From positions 465,029,827-465,093,826 of the forward strand of contig CM041777.1 of the NCBI GenBank assembly GCA_023374045.1: a DNA stretch of 64,000 bases, read 5' to 3'. Positions 11,967 through 25,140 of this stretch are shown one piece after another; positions within the stretch are counted from its first letter, which is position 1, and every line of letters begins with the position of its first letter. The notes under the pieces are model-generated. The model was not told the DNA's origin, ran no database searches, and was given only the letters and a program-made list of their open reading frames with translations. The DNA comes from Limonium bicolor (lineage: Eukaryota > Streptophyta > Magnoliopsida > Caryophyllales > Plumbaginaceae). The translations under genes were made by a program, and so were the position numbers.

Positions 11967-12821
11967 TGTTTGATCGAGGTGCTGACTGAGCCAGTCTAAG
12001 TTGTTAGACTCATAAGGGCTCACTTTGAACTGAGAAATCAAATGCGGAAGCTTTGGGACAAGGTGTACAAGAATAGAAAATTTTATTGATAATTTAGTAT
12101 AAATTACAACTAGGTCTCCTACACTTGGGATTAGACAGAGTAATTATGTCTAATACCTACCCTCAATACTCCAAGCTTACATCAATGCAAAATGTGGATT
12201 ATTTAGGTGCACTTGCTCTCTTAACTAGATATAACTCTCTGAGTACGAATGAAACTAATCTTCAAAGAAATCTCTTAAAGTGATCTTCTCTCTCTAGAAA
12301 ATATTATAAATTTAAAAGTATAACTAATAAAAGACTTTTAATTGATTAAATACTAATTAGTGAAGTTGAGGTAACTGCTCCAATATTGCCGCCATGATGT
12401 TCAAATTGAGGTTCCACGTTTTTCTTTTTAAGCATGATCCAAATTTACTCAACCATTTAATGACAGGCCAACTTTGACTTCAGGTTCTTTGGATTTTGAC
12501 ACTCATAAGTTGTGGACGTTGTTTTTAAGCACATCCAAATTTGTTTCCACGTTCAAACAACACACGCCTCTTATCTTGACTGGATACATGGAGGAACTCT
12601 ATCACGCACCTCGACCCTGTCTAGCTTGCAACATTTTCACATTATCACACAATTGGACTTCTTATTTCAGGGTGACTCTGACTTTAATCAGAACTCACTT
12701 TAAGGATATGCCATTATGTGATCCCGAACTTTTGAACCTTATCCGGTGTGGTCTAGCGTTTAGGATCTGTCTAGGTTTTAGGTCCAATTTGTAACCTAAG
12801 TTTCTTATCTATGTTATTAAA
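11967..12821 (-). repeat. 5' LTR of the copia element
   Basis: The inner edge TGTTTGATC on the plus strand (ATCAAACA at the 3' end on the minus strand) is set by the adjacent primer site. The outer edge is proposed at ...ATTAAACA near 12,821, giving TGTTT...AAACA ends and an 855-bp LTR, a usual copia size. The outer edge is tentative because no second LTR or target duplication is visible. Short open frames inside are not genes. Confidence 0.5.
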
Positions 12822-13832
12822 CAATAATTATTAAAACTAAGTTTATCTCACTAGAACCTAATATGAGTTGCCACCAAGCTTTAACCTAATGACACTAGGA
12901 AAAGTAAAAGTTTGGGGTTAGGGGGCTTGGTATATAACTTTTCCCAGGTTCATTTACTTTTCATTACTCTTTGAAGCTATTGTCCCTCTACTTATGTTAT
13001 ATTAAGGCATTAATCTAAAGGTAATTATTTACTCAAGTGAGGCATCTTATTTTTTTTGTATTTTTATTTGAGAATTTTAAACAAAAATTACCTAAGCTAG
13101 ACTGGGGTTTTTGGAAGTCAAATTAAGGTAAAAGATGCATCTGTCCATGACCCCGGACCTACGATCCGTGACCATGAACCTAAAAATTAGAAAACTTTAC
13201 GAAATTAGCAAAAGATAAAGAATTCTACCATCCGGGACTCCAAAACTAGCTTCCATGACCCCGACACAAACCCTGAAAATTAACCAAGCAAGCTGAAAAT
13301 TAACATCCACCGCCGTCCGAGGGTCGTCCAGTATCCCGGACGTGGTGTTCGTGGGTGAGGACTACCCTTAGACAACGATTTTACAATAATTCCGATGAAG
13401 TTTTTGGCTCAAATTTTAAGGGCGAATTCACTAGGAGTTTCTAAGTCAACTGATAAAAAAAGTTTTCAATTGAAGTAGGATTTATGAGAAAACTTAGCAC
13501 AATTTGAAGGGAAGAAAGCAAAACTAAAAGAGATTGCAATTCAAGGGTGGTTTTTGACAAAGAATGAATGTGGGGAGTGTGTGGAGGTCATAGGTTTAAG
13601 AATTTTGGGTTCCCACGTTTGTCGGGATTCTTCGATGGATTTGTCAATTGGCTTCTGGTTAGGCAACATCTTCTTACTTCTGATTGCACTTTCTAAGGAC
13701 TTCTCTTCACATTTTGATGTGGATTGGTTGGTGGTTTAGTGATTAGAACTTTGGTGTGGGATTTCATGAGAGATTTCTATAGGTGAAGGGGTCTAGAAAC
13801 CAAGAGCAAGCGAACAGAGCCACCGCGGGGTG

Positions 13833-13925
13833 GTCATAGTGGTGGTGGTGGTGGGAGGTGGAAGGTGTGGTGGGTGGTCATGGTGGTGATAAAGGTAGGT
13901 GGTGGGAGGTGTGGTGGGTGGTAGG
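13833..13925. repeat. GGT/GGA-rich microsatellite
   Basis: Interrupted GTGGTGG and GGTGGGAGGTG units, purine-rich on the plus strand. Confidence 0.85.
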
Positions 13926-14219
13926 AGAGTGAGTAAAGAAGATTAGAAGAAGTAAGAAACAAAAGGGGTTTCAAAAGAAGAGGATAAATAAGAGAAGAGC
14001 ATTTTCTCTCTCCTCCCTACTAGGTACTTATGTTGAGAAAGGGTCACTGATATATTTAATAAAATCGATGCAAGATACTATATAAAGGCATGAAATAAAA
14101 AGAAGGGGACAACTTTTTTACTATTGCTAGTTTTTATGAAAAAAATGTTTGAAATAACCTCTCTCTACCTAAAAAATATTCCCCTTACTAATTTCCAACT
14201 GAAACTAATTCCTAAAATA

Positions 14220-14600
14220 ACACGTTCGCGAGGAATCGTCTCTTCAAAGATGCTTTCATTAATTTCAGAAGTTGAAATCGTCTCTTGAAGAGACGATTTC
14301 ACCTAAGAGTTACGTCACCTCAGTGTCTGAGTCAGCAAACAGAAGTAAGGTTGAAATCGCTTTTTGTAAAAACAATTTGTGAAATCCTCTTTAAGGGAGA
14401 TGATTTCTAGGTGATCGGAACCCGCGCCTATAACTAAAGAAATTGTTGGGCGATTTATGAAGAAATCGTCTTCCTAAAAGACGATGTTAGTGTAAATGAA
14501 GTATGCCTCTATAACCTAGTAGTCATCTCTTGAGGAGACGATTTCTATAGAAAATGTTATGGAATCAATTCTTCAAGAGAAGATTTCACATGTTTACAAC
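14220..14600. repeat. Cluster of AAATCGTCTCTT palindromes
   Basis: Six or more variants of a 12-bp word and its complement lie within 380 bp. The best is a perfect inverted repeat near 14,275-14,302, in which AAATCGTCTCTT and AAGAGACGATTT are separated by one base. Other variants are near 14,227, 14,352-14,410, 14,463-14,486, 14,523-14,545 and 14,568-14,590. Both full inverted pairs and single arms occur, which suggests a transposon subterminal array rather than chance. Confidence 0.75.
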
Positions 14601-15168
14601 GCTTAGAAGAATTTCTGAGTGTTGGAGCACCACTATTGAGCAACACATAACCTGTACAATATTACCAACTTTCTCACATCATTTTGCTCAACACCTGTCA
14701 ATAATCCACAACTTCAACACAAACATAACATTTAAAAAATGAAATAGATTAAACATTCACCAATGTTAATTGTTTACAAAATGAAATACAATAATGATAA
14801 TTGTACAATCTTTAACTTCAGCTGTTTACAAAATGTAAGAAAATACAAAACTATGTCATCTATGTCTACGATGAACATAAGTCCTAGCCCACTTGGTTCA
14901 GGATTCTCAACCGTTGATGGGAGACTAGGATCAAGTGCAAGACCAGTAAGATCTGCTACATCGTGGTGATGCTGGGGGATCTCTATCCTTTAGAGGGGCT
15001 CTACGGATGGGAACACAAGCCAAGGTTTGCCACAAACGTTATATAAACAACATCCATTCTTGTGCCAACACGGAAGATGATGTCGCGTGAAAGTTTGAGT
15101 TGCTTCCATAGTAAGCTAACCCAGTGGTGTCAACCTGCAGTGTAGAAGTATTGTCGACCTGAGATATT

Positions 15169-16029
15169 GAAACTAGCTAGCGCTCCTAATGCGTCCCCGA
15201 TCGATCGTAGATGTATCGTTGACTCAAATAAACTTTGATGGTTAAGGAAAGACATGAGATAAACTTAAACTGGAAACTCCATTTTAATTGAGAATTTACA
15301 CATAGAAATTCACTCAATCTCCCTCGCCCTTACACACGAACTCCGGGACAGTTTAGGACTTTATCCCAAAGTCCTCTACCCTCTCATGACAGCCGGCCTA
15401 CAGTTCCCCAACCACTCCCCGACTGATCAGTCTACCAAATACAAAGTATTATCACTCAACCCCAGTCCTAACCATCTCACCAACTCTCTAGCACTCACAC
15501 ACACTTAAATCTGATCCACACTTGCCCTGATTATCTCTATCTTTTTCTCTCTTGTACAAGGTTACTCACATATGAAATAAATGCAAGTATATATATTGTT
15601 AGTTAAGGTGTAACCACCGTCTTATAAACCCCTAGACTCTAGGAGTCGACTACAGCTCCTATATTTCACATAGCAACCACACTAGACTTGTAGAGAGTCT
15701 TCAATTTGATCTGGAGTCGTTTAGAATACGTGTCGCCTTGTGGTTAGTCCCGTCGGCGGCAACTCTCTTGATTGGTCGAGCACTACTTGTGTGCCCCACT
15801 TGTCTGACCTTGTCTGGCTCATTAATGCTCATAAATGCTCTCTTTGATATCATTATGGCTATGTACTCCTTCTGATTAATAGCCCTTGACTTATCTTGTT
15901 CTCGTGCACATTAATGAGTTGTGTTCTTGTCGTGTGCTAGTTGATTATGTGGGTATGTGAGTCTGTATGAATATGTCAATCCTCTTGTAGTCTTCTGTCT
16001 TTGATTTACTCTTTAAGCATGAGAGATAT
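15169..16029 (-). repeat. Distal part of the Sirevirus-like 3' LTR
   Basis: This continues the LTR segment at 32,181-32,409 across the nested solo LTR, joined by the GATAT duplication (16,025-16,029 and 32,181-32,185). No ORF. A TTTATAAG box on the minus strand near 15,625 could be its promoter. The outer boundary at TGAAACTAGC (15,169) is tentative. Confidence 0.5.
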
Positions 16030-16241
16030 TGTAACACTCCAACAACAGACACGACACTTAACAAATGATTGCAGCGGAAAACACAACTCAACATTTACTT
16101 ATTTCATTGGTGTTACATGCCGTTAACCACCCACGTGGCTAACAAGGCTAGTACTTATACATTGTATCGGTCTGATGGACCAGATTCCCGAGCACCTACA
16201 CAATACACTCCCGTTCCATTCTAAAATCAATATACATTTAC

Positions 16242-19200
16242 TGTAACACCCCTCTCCATAATCACGATATAATCCCTCACGTAGCAATAATTAAAACGTC
16301 TCGCAGCGGAAAATAAACAACAATTACAAAACTCACTTGGGTGTCACCGGCCATTACTCGCCCATGCGAGCAACGTAGCCAAACTACATCCAACTTCCAA
16401 AATAAACAGACTGCTAACCGCAGTGATAACGAGAAACTCCTATACATCATACTAAGTCCATAAATCATATACATCGACAAGTGAGCATCTACCCAATCCT
16501 GAAAATACACAACCTTACCATAAGACCATACACCATCTTCATTGCTATACAACATCTCCAATTACCCTGTTCTTGCTCTTCAGCTCCGACAATGATCAAC
16601 AACCTGTAATGGTGTAGTATCAGCGATAGACGCTGAGTATGCCGGGCCTGGACCCTAATGGTCACTTGTCATTTTAACCATCTTATTATTAGATTGGTTT
16701 CATGCTTTTCCTTTTTACAGTTATAATCAAAACTGAAGCATAAATGTATAATATACATAATCAACCATCCAAATATCCATAAACATTAGTCATCCATCCA
16801 AACCAAACATTCATAGAATATTTCAAATAACATTTGTATATCGAACGTATCGAGCAATAACAATTAATGTACCATGTACATTCGCCGTAGCGTACAGTTT
16901 CCATAGTTAATTTACCTTAGCCTTGAAGGCTCCATCCAACCATCAACACACAATAAGATAACCACAAGTATAACCAATGAACAACAAAGCGAAACAACGA
17001 GAATAATCAAGTATTTAGTCTCGTCCATGGTATTGTTCGCCACTGTATAAGTCTCAATCGTTTTAGTTGTTCAGTTATACCTAGTGACAATGTCTCGTTA
17101 AAACGACATGTCTCTAGTTACCCATATATTATGGCGGGTCACCCACAGCAGTAGCCACTCCAACGGTAGAGTCTCCGACCAACGAGCCATTCTAGCTCAC
17201 GGGAAATTTTCTTGATACTTACGGACCCGTACGCAGACATCCTGGTATCGTTTTTGTGATCACAGCGCGCACCAAGAGCCACATCCTCTTGGCTTTACTT
17301 CCATTCCATTAATTAATTAATTATACCATCGCATCGCATTACCAAATCTTCTAACACAGCAGACTAAGGTCATTAGTCCAATCCGGAGTCTGTAAACTCG
17401 AGATCCAGTGTTAGATACGAGAGCGGCGTATAGAAAGGCCAATGCTCCATATAAAAGTCTCAGATAATATGTATATGTTATTATCATAGTGCTACAACGT
17501 TTTACTTACGTTCCTTATATTTCATATAAGATAGCACCATAGCCGCTAGTTCGTTTTATATATATAGGTTCATATATACGAACCAATACTGTTAACTCAA
17601 CAACAGTAAATAATAAGCAGCTATAAATATACAGTTCATGCATATTAATCATCACATTCAGACAAACAATCTTATCACAGATCACACAGATGCCTGAACT
17701 GAGGAAACCCTCAGGGACAATCAGAGACACATAATATCATACAAGTTATATCAACCACATCCGAGCCCAAGGAGCAACCTTAGGACAACTCGGATCAAAC
17801 CCCTTTACATACCGTTCACCCTGATTGTATTACGGTGGAGTATGAATCAGCAAGATCCTATGCTCTGTGTAGTCCGCTAGCTCGTCGAGCGTCTTGTCAG
17901 AGGTACAATTAAACGGTAATAAACTATAAGTCAGTCTCCATGACTAACTACATCCGGTATCTCCGAATAATAAGTAACCCCGACAGTTCACCCCTGTTTT
18001 CTACAGTTGTTCGTTACGGGTTTCTCTAAAACAGTCGGTTTTGTTACTTATAACGCGTACGTCATAATATTTCAACTGTTAAGTTTAATTCACTATTTCC
18101 TTTTTAATCTTATCCACCATCTAGTTTAGGTACGTAACCCATAGTTGCATGTATGCATGCATGATTATATTATATTATATTCTTTTTCTTATTGTATCAT
18201 TTATTTTATTGTATTCTCTTTCGTATTGTTTTATTTTCCCACCATCCTTCATAATTCGACATGTTGTATAATCCCTTTATCTTTAGCAAATAATATTTGC
18301 TTCCAAAACTCATAACTTATAGTTCGTAACTATATATTTTTTTTAATAACCACCACCATTAACTCATAAGGTTTTCAACCAAAATATATTTATCCACCTT
18401 ATATACATTATTCTTGTGTATGTATATATTTTTACCACGTAGGTAATTCTCATGAGTTTCATAAACTCTTATATTTTATGTTACATTTCATCATCTTTTA
18501 TTAGATGATTATTCCCATTAGTTGCATCATATTATACAACTTATATTAAGATTGTTATCCTAATATTATGTAACATTTTATGTTGTACATTTACAACTCC
18601 TAAGGTTTATTCCATAAATACCTTAGTTTATAAATCCCATTCACTTATAGTTTGTCACACCATTTAATGTGAATACCTTATTTGTATTAATTTCATTAAA
18701 CCACCTTAATACCAAATAATTGTTATAACATTTATAACATTATAGACCTTAGTATAAAATTCATTTTCCAAACTCTATCAATTCGGTAAAGCCCTTGAAT
18801 TTATTTAAATTCTATTTGACCACATAACATTATGTAATGCTATACCACATTCTAATATCATTTGATATGATATTTTTATTCCCTTTAATTTATTCCTATA
18901 GTTTTTATACAAGACTGTTTCATATTGCCTCTTAGGCACCATAAGAAAATCTCATTCTTTTCTATAAACCATAGTTTCCTTAATTTACAAAATCGCCCCT
19001 TAAACCATCCCATGTTATACATTCCATTTAATATAACATTTCTAACTTATAAAAGAGTATAACCTATGGTTATTTTTGTAAATTCCGAACAGCCCTTGTG
19101 CTATTCTATAATTGCCATTTGGCCCTATTTATAACACATAGTTCTTCCATATCATTAAAACCATATTTTATACACATATCTTAATAAATTCTCTTAATAA

Positions 19201-21648
19201 TTCTAAAAATCACCAAATCCCACCAAAGGGTTATAAATATCCTTATTAACCCATATACTTTTGATATTTACCATTCCACCATCTATTTTTCTCCAAGGTG
19301 TCATAATGACATATTAACTATATATTATACATATATAGTTTATTTTAATTCCAAAATCCACCAAATAAATAAATTTCCTAATAGCCCATGGGTGTTTAAA
19401 ATACCATTGTACACCCTTTATTTTTGGTAATAACATATTTACCACATATGTTATAAAATATTACCATTAAATACATAACTTATTATAAAACCTTAAATAA
19501 GTTATCTAACTTATTTATTTTGGTCAAAGCCTAGCATATGGTAAAGGTTGACCTCCTTAATATTTCCTTGACCACCAATTCCTTATAATTACGGTTTAGT
19601 ACCCAACTTTCTAAAATTCACCATTTAACCCCAAAACTTTATAAAATCTTATAAACTTTATTTTAACTCCTTTTTACCTCTAATTTTGGCCTTATTATTC
19701 TAAAGCCCCCAAATTTAATTTAATTACACCTAAGACCCCATTTATTTTCGGTAATGCATTTATACTACTTAAACTTAATTAAAAGCTTGTAAATGCATAA
19801 ATAAAATGGCCTAAAATACATGGCCTTATTACAAACATTGGCTTGCAAAATAAATTACACATAAATGTCCCAAAATACATATAAATTTTCGGCCTCACCA
19901 CACACTTTCCATTTAATTACCAAACTTCCACATAATGTCTTAAATTTGACAATTATGCTTGTTTAATTAGTTATAAAATTTATTAAACCATTCCTTAAAC
20001 ATTTTAAGGTCAAACAAGACCTTGTTTTTCTCCTTCACTCACGGCAATTAACATACACACACTTAAACTTGTGTTAATGTATCAAGTTAAGGTTTTAAGT
20101 GATTTATACCTTGATTTAGCTTAGGTAAAGCCTTGTTTGAGTTCGCCACCTTAAGGAGAAATTATCCACAGCTTGTTTTACATGTTTTCAACAGAAACCA
20201 AGGCCTAGTTAGTCTCCAAGAAAGATCTAACCATAAGAAGTAATTTAATGTAAGATTTAAGGCAAAAATCACCTTAGGAATGCAAGGAGAGTTCAAGATG
20301 GTTTCGACCTGAATCAAGCACACCACAAGGTGTTAGATCTACCATATTGACATAGGAAATAGCTAGATCTCAACAAGCTACCTTGTTATTAGGTTTTACC
20401 TTGGAAAAATGCCTTAAAAGAGGGTATTTCCTTTGGATCTCGGCCATCCTTGCTCCAAATGGCTAACCAACAGATTCCAAATGAAAAGGAGAAGAAGATG
20501 AGGCTATGACCAAAGTTTCACAGCCGAACTTGAAGGGAATCAAAAGTTATGAGCTTAAAGCACATTTTTACCTTAAAATGTAGATTTGAACAACCTTGGT
20601 CCCTCTACCGGTATCAACCGAGTTTAGCTCTTGTTCTAACCTTAGAACACTGAGAATAAGCCATAGGAATTGATGAGCCACGAAATCTAGGTGTTGGTAG
20701 TGAAGAGATGAAGAAAAAGAGCTAAAAATGACATTAAAACACTTACATTAAGAGCTTAGGAGCTAGGTTTGCCTTCCATGCTCAAGAACACACTTTAGAG
20801 CTTCAAAGGAAGGAGAGAGCTCGGCTGGGCAGAAGAGAATCGGACAAGGAAGGGAGAATGAGTGGAAAGGCTTGAATTATTTGAAAAAGTAAGTTAATTT
20901 TCGAAAAGTAAATGTATTAGGTAGGAATTATTGTCAATCAAGGACCTATGCTGCCTCCTCTCTTATTTAAGCCGATTTCCATGGTCCAAGTGGGTCAATT
21001 AATTGACCATTGACCATACTTGGTCAATTTGACTCATGCGGGCCCCACTTTAGGGTTTTATTAATATTTTAATATTAAATTTGTAAAATTCGTAAATTTC
21101 TGGAATTAAATTCCTAATATCATATAATATGATATTTTATTATATTTAAAGGTATTTATAACCTTTTAGCCCATTTAAAACCAATTTAGAAGGCGATTAC
21201 ACAAAAACGTGCTTTAAGGAGTTTTAGTGCACATTTTGTGTCGCAAGGTGTTTCTGGGCTTGGTTTTCTTTGACAACGGTTTTTTGTGTTCCTTACATAT
21301 TTGATCATGTAATTCAATTTTATATCATTTAGAGGTCATTTGATTTTTAAGGTTTTCCTAGAGCACCTTTTTGCCCTTTTTGACCTTGAAGCATGTAAAT
21401 GCTTTTTCTTTGTGTTGGAGTGTTGTCCAACGGTTATAATATGTTTAGTAATGTGTGAATATGCTTAGGACAAATTTTTAGGTCCTAAGTAGTTCATTTG
21501 GGTATTTATTTACCCTTAGCAGTCAAAGGGTGCAACATCTTGATTTGTGTTGACCACTGTTGTTCTCAGTTGACTTTTAAGGCATGTTTAGGCCTTAATT
21601 AATGTGATTAAATATTTAATCCATGCTTTAATAATTTGGGGTATTTCA
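16242..21648 (-). mobile_element. Solo LTR, 5.4 kb, nested
   Basis: The plus strand begins TGTAACACCCCTCTCC and ends TTTGGGGTATTTCA. A perfect 5-bp duplication TTTAC flanks it (16,237-16,241 and 21,649-21,653), and the interrupted LTR continues on both sides. It has no internal domain. Its first ~290 bp are clearly homologous to 43,283-43,569, so this family also occurs as the 3' LTR at 43,283-51,200. A hairpin in 'cagcgatagacgctgag' near 16,620 is conserved between the two copies. The sequence is AT-rich with no credible ORF. Confidence 0.9.
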
Positions 21649-22842
21649 TTTACTTTCCAACTGTACCGAGTATTTATAATCTAATGCCGATAACAGTTTC
21701 GGTCTTACTACACCTACGATACATAAGTAATTTAAATAATTACCCATGCACAGACAGCTACCACCCCGTCCTACTCTCGAACGGCTCCAGCTCCATTGTA
21801 CCTGAAAAGGAAAAAGGGTGGCCCCCAAGGGGCTCAGCACCTTTGCTGGTATGGTAATCGTGCAGCCCGCATGCTACCAGGCCACACACAACTAATTGTC
21901 GTCTAAGCATGCGGTTGATTATTTTTAAACCATGCATGAAAACTATAAACACATAACACACGTGTATTTAACACACATCCAAGCATCAGGATTCAAACAA
22001 TTTAATCATCACGTCAACACTTGTTAGATCACCTTATTGTGCTCTTTAACCCTTGAGGGTTTCTACCTTAATGGAGCTAACTCCTCACTGGACGACATTT
22101 ACCCATTTAATCGGGTTATGCTTAAATTCCTCTTATAATAACCTGGGGTTGATACCCATGATCAACATACTCAACATAACAACACATATCACACGTTAAC
22201 GTACATACAACAAAACTCGGGGAGAGTCACGTGAGGGCTCGTACCCCAAGATGAGAGTTAGTTATCTCTTTGGAGCCTAGAGAATCTTTCTATTCCCATG
22301 TTAATCTCGTTACACAATAATTTATTGTTCTACTTAGGGAACGTATACTTACTTGAGATGTGTCGGATATAACATAGTTCCGAACACACCGTACACATTT
22401 ACTTAGATATTTCGGTCATAATATAGAACCGTTCACACTATACACATATCCCCCTAGCCCCGAACAATAATCAAGGTAGGTGAGCCAGCTATAGGCTCGT
22501 GGGTGATTGTAATCCAAGAAGGAAAACAACCAAAACAGAGAGGGAGTTAAAACAACTATAGACATCAACCCCCAAACAACACGTGCGACCGGAACGACCG
22601 GATTCCTCTCCCCCCACAATATATACATATTTGTTAGAAGTTCCCTTATGGAACTTATCATGTTACGACACCATATGATGTTACAAAATTGTTAAACACA
22701 AGGGAGGTAAACACACTCACACACAATAACAATACACAACTAACACACGGATAGCCGTAGTTAGAATGTGCCCGTAGGTTGGGTCGTTAAATCAGAATAC
22801 CGATCTCTTATGTGATCCTACATTTGGTTAGCTATGGTTTAA

Positions 22843-24349
22843 TGATAAGCCGCAGACTTATCATATTTTATGCACTAGATTTAGTATTATATTTATCTAA
22901 ATAAAGTTATATTTATGTTATTTATGCTTATTATGTGTTAAAATATATTATTTGTACAGATTTATGTTTTTATGAGTTTTATGTGCAAGGAATGATTTTC
23001 TAGGCAAAAGTTCAGTTGAAGCCGGACTCAATGCCGGGTAGTTTCTGCACGGCAGTACAGAACAGAAAGAAGCCTTGCCGGATGTGATGCCGGGTAAATG
23101 CTATCCGGCATGAGTGTAAAATCGCCTCGATTGACCATACGACAGCACACGTGATCCACGTGTTTTCCAACCGCTGCCGGGTGTGATGCCGGGTAATTCC
23201 TACCCGGCATAAGCACTGTTTCGCACAGACATCGACGGTTTCGACCGTTAACAGTTGGGCGCATTTAACACGTGTGCCGGCTATTGGGGACCCGGCACGA
23301 CGCCCGGCATCGACACAATTAATGCCTATAAATAGGCCGAGGAAGGCTACAATTCAACACACTTCAACACCCCTATACACTCCACTCACAACTCCAATTT
23401 CGCCCCACTCCATTGTTGGTGTCCAAGGAAGTTTCTACAGTTCCATCCACGCGAAGAAGAAGAAGAAGATCCTGTCGGGTTAAGGCTATGACCATTCCCT
23501 TCTCCCCTTTGTATTCTCTTCTTGTAGTTGTGTGGATGGAGATGTAGAACTCCTTGCTTATTCTTGGTTAGGGATGAATTCCTTCTTGTAAACAATATGA
23601 TTTCTTTATTAATATTTTTCAAGTTTATTAAGAGTAAGGTTCTTATTGAAAGAGAATAGGTTGATCTCTTTTTCTCTTCATGCAATTCTTACTTGTGGAA
23701 GACAAGTCCCAAGTAAGATAGGTTAGACTCTCTTAATGGTCTTTCTACTCTCTTCTTATGACTTAAGGGTTAGTAGTAAGAGTGAGAATTAATCCATTTT
23801 CCCCCCCATTCCTTGTTCATTTCGTGGCATGATATATGCTCGATTTGTTAATAGGGATGAGTCTTCTGTTTTCTACTCGAAAACTGGAGAAACAATATGC
23901 AATATGGCTATGCCGGATGCACTGCCGGGTGGCCAATGTCCGGCATATTCAATGTCTTTGAATATGCCGTGCAGGTGGTATCCGGCAGGACACCCGGCGT
24001 GTTCAGTTGTTGGTTAATTCGAAGGCCTGTGTTTATGTTTAGAGTTCGTATTGATGCTTAGATGGTTTCACACCCTGGATCAAGGATATTTCATTGTGAT
24101 TACCACATAGTTTAGTTAGTTTTATTTAGATTAGAAAACATTTCAATTTCCCCCCTTGTCTTAGAATAGGCTTTTGCCCGGATTCGGACTAATTTTCTAT
24201 AAGTCCCTTGGGTTCGATACTCTCGGTCGTAATATATTTACACTATACTCCGACCGGGTTTTATTTTGCTACCCGTAGTAGAGTTGTAGGTTTAGTTATT
24301 TGTTTATTCTTTTGTATATAGTTTTATCCCTACAAATTCGTGTTTAGCA
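22843..24349 (+). repeat. 5' LTR of the Athila/Tat-type element
   Basis: 1,507 bp, TGATAAG...TTTAGCA. The first 21 bases form a hairpin (TGATAAG/CTTATCA). The LTR carries at least five GCCGG-type stem-loops (near 23,030, 23,075-23,115, 23,178-23,210, 23,275-23,312 and 23,912-24,000) and a TATA box at 23,327. Repeated 'MPGxxYPASHP'-like peptides in its frames are translations of those hairpins, not a protein. Confidence 0.93.
23327..23334 (+). promoter_or_regulatory. TATA box in 5' LTR
   Basis: TATAAATA in a GC-richer setting (gccTATAAATAggcc), directly downstream of the fourth GCCGG hairpin. Transcription would be expected to start near 23,360, setting the U3/R border. The identical box lies at 28,072-28,079 in the 3' LTR. 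Confidence 0.75.
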
Positions 24350-24352
24350 AAT

Positions 24353-24370
24353 TGGCGCCGTTGCCGGGGA
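24353..24370 (+). other. Primer-binding site, tRNA-Asp
   Basis: TGGCGCCGTTGCCGGGGA is fully complementary (18 nt) to the 3' end of plant tRNA-Asp(GUC), the primer typical of Athila-type elements. It lies three bases after the LTR end. Confidence 0.9.
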
Positions 24371-24478
24371 CTTGGAATTAGTCCAAGTCTTAATTTCGGT
24401 AAAACGCCTTATTCTTTATTCTTTGATTCTTGATTCTTGATTCTTTAATTTATTTTCGCCCTTAGTTTTGCAGACTTG

Positions 24479-25025
24479 AATGTGCCGTGCTTGGTGCCGG
24501 GCGTATGTCACCCGGCCAACTCGGAGGAAGTCTGATGCCGGATACGTTTTACCCGGCACTGCGTCCGGCATGTTCAAAGTTTCTCAAAATTTTTACAGTA
24601 TTGAGTTCTTGGCAATTTAAATTTGTTCTTGCTTGCGCCCATTCATTATTTCTCTCTTCTAATAGTCCCTATACTATGATTCTTTAATTTAGATTTCGAG
24701 AATGAACTTGCCGTGTATTATGCCGGATCTCCTATACCCGGCTTTTCGGAGGAAGTCTTATGCCGGACGGGTTTGATCCGGCATGTCACCCGGCATGCTC
24801 AATTCCTCTCAATATTTTTGTCGTAAATTATAGGGACAATTAGGAGTGATCTCAATCTCGTATTTACTTTTACTCTTATTTAGATTATCCTTTACATTAT
24901 CTTTTAATTAAGATATGTTCGATTTTTGGTCACGCCGGGCAACATGCCGGTTATTATAAACCCGGCAATAGTGGAGGAAGTCCACTGCCGGGTAAGATTC
25001 GCCCGGCACTCTGTCCGGCATTACC
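24479..25025 (+). repeat. Three-copy 225-bp leader repeat with GCCGG hairpins
   Basis: The leader between the primer site and gag holds three diverged copies of a unit with an exact 225-bp period, marked by GGAGGAAGTC at 24,523, 24,748 and 24,973. Each copy has a GCCG..CCGGC hairpin before this word and one or two after it, such as ATGCCGGA...TCCGGCAT (24,761-24,785) and TGCCGGG...CCCGGCA (24,987-25,009). The AT-rich parts between units are much less conserved than the hairpin parts. The position suits an RNA packaging or dimerisation element; this role is inferred. Confidence 0.85.
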
Positions 25026-25140
25026 AAAAATTTAATTCTTCTTGTATTTTCGTAAGTCTAATTAAGACAGTATATTAATTCTTTTATTAATACTAAGTAT
25101 TATAATGTTATGTCTTGCTCCTCTTATATTTCAAAGGTGA

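Larger units (their letters stand above)
12822..15168. other. Unassigned DNA between two copia elements
   Basis: No gene recognised. It holds a GGT/GGA-rich microsatellite (13,833-13,925) and a cluster of AAATCGTCTCTT palindromes (14,220-14,600). Two short open frames at 14,554-14,969 have no recognisable domain. Several stretches have repeat-like composition, for example 13,135-13,330 with recurring 'ccatgacccc' and 'cgtcc'. It may be old host DNA or a decayed DNA transposon. Confidence 0.4.
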
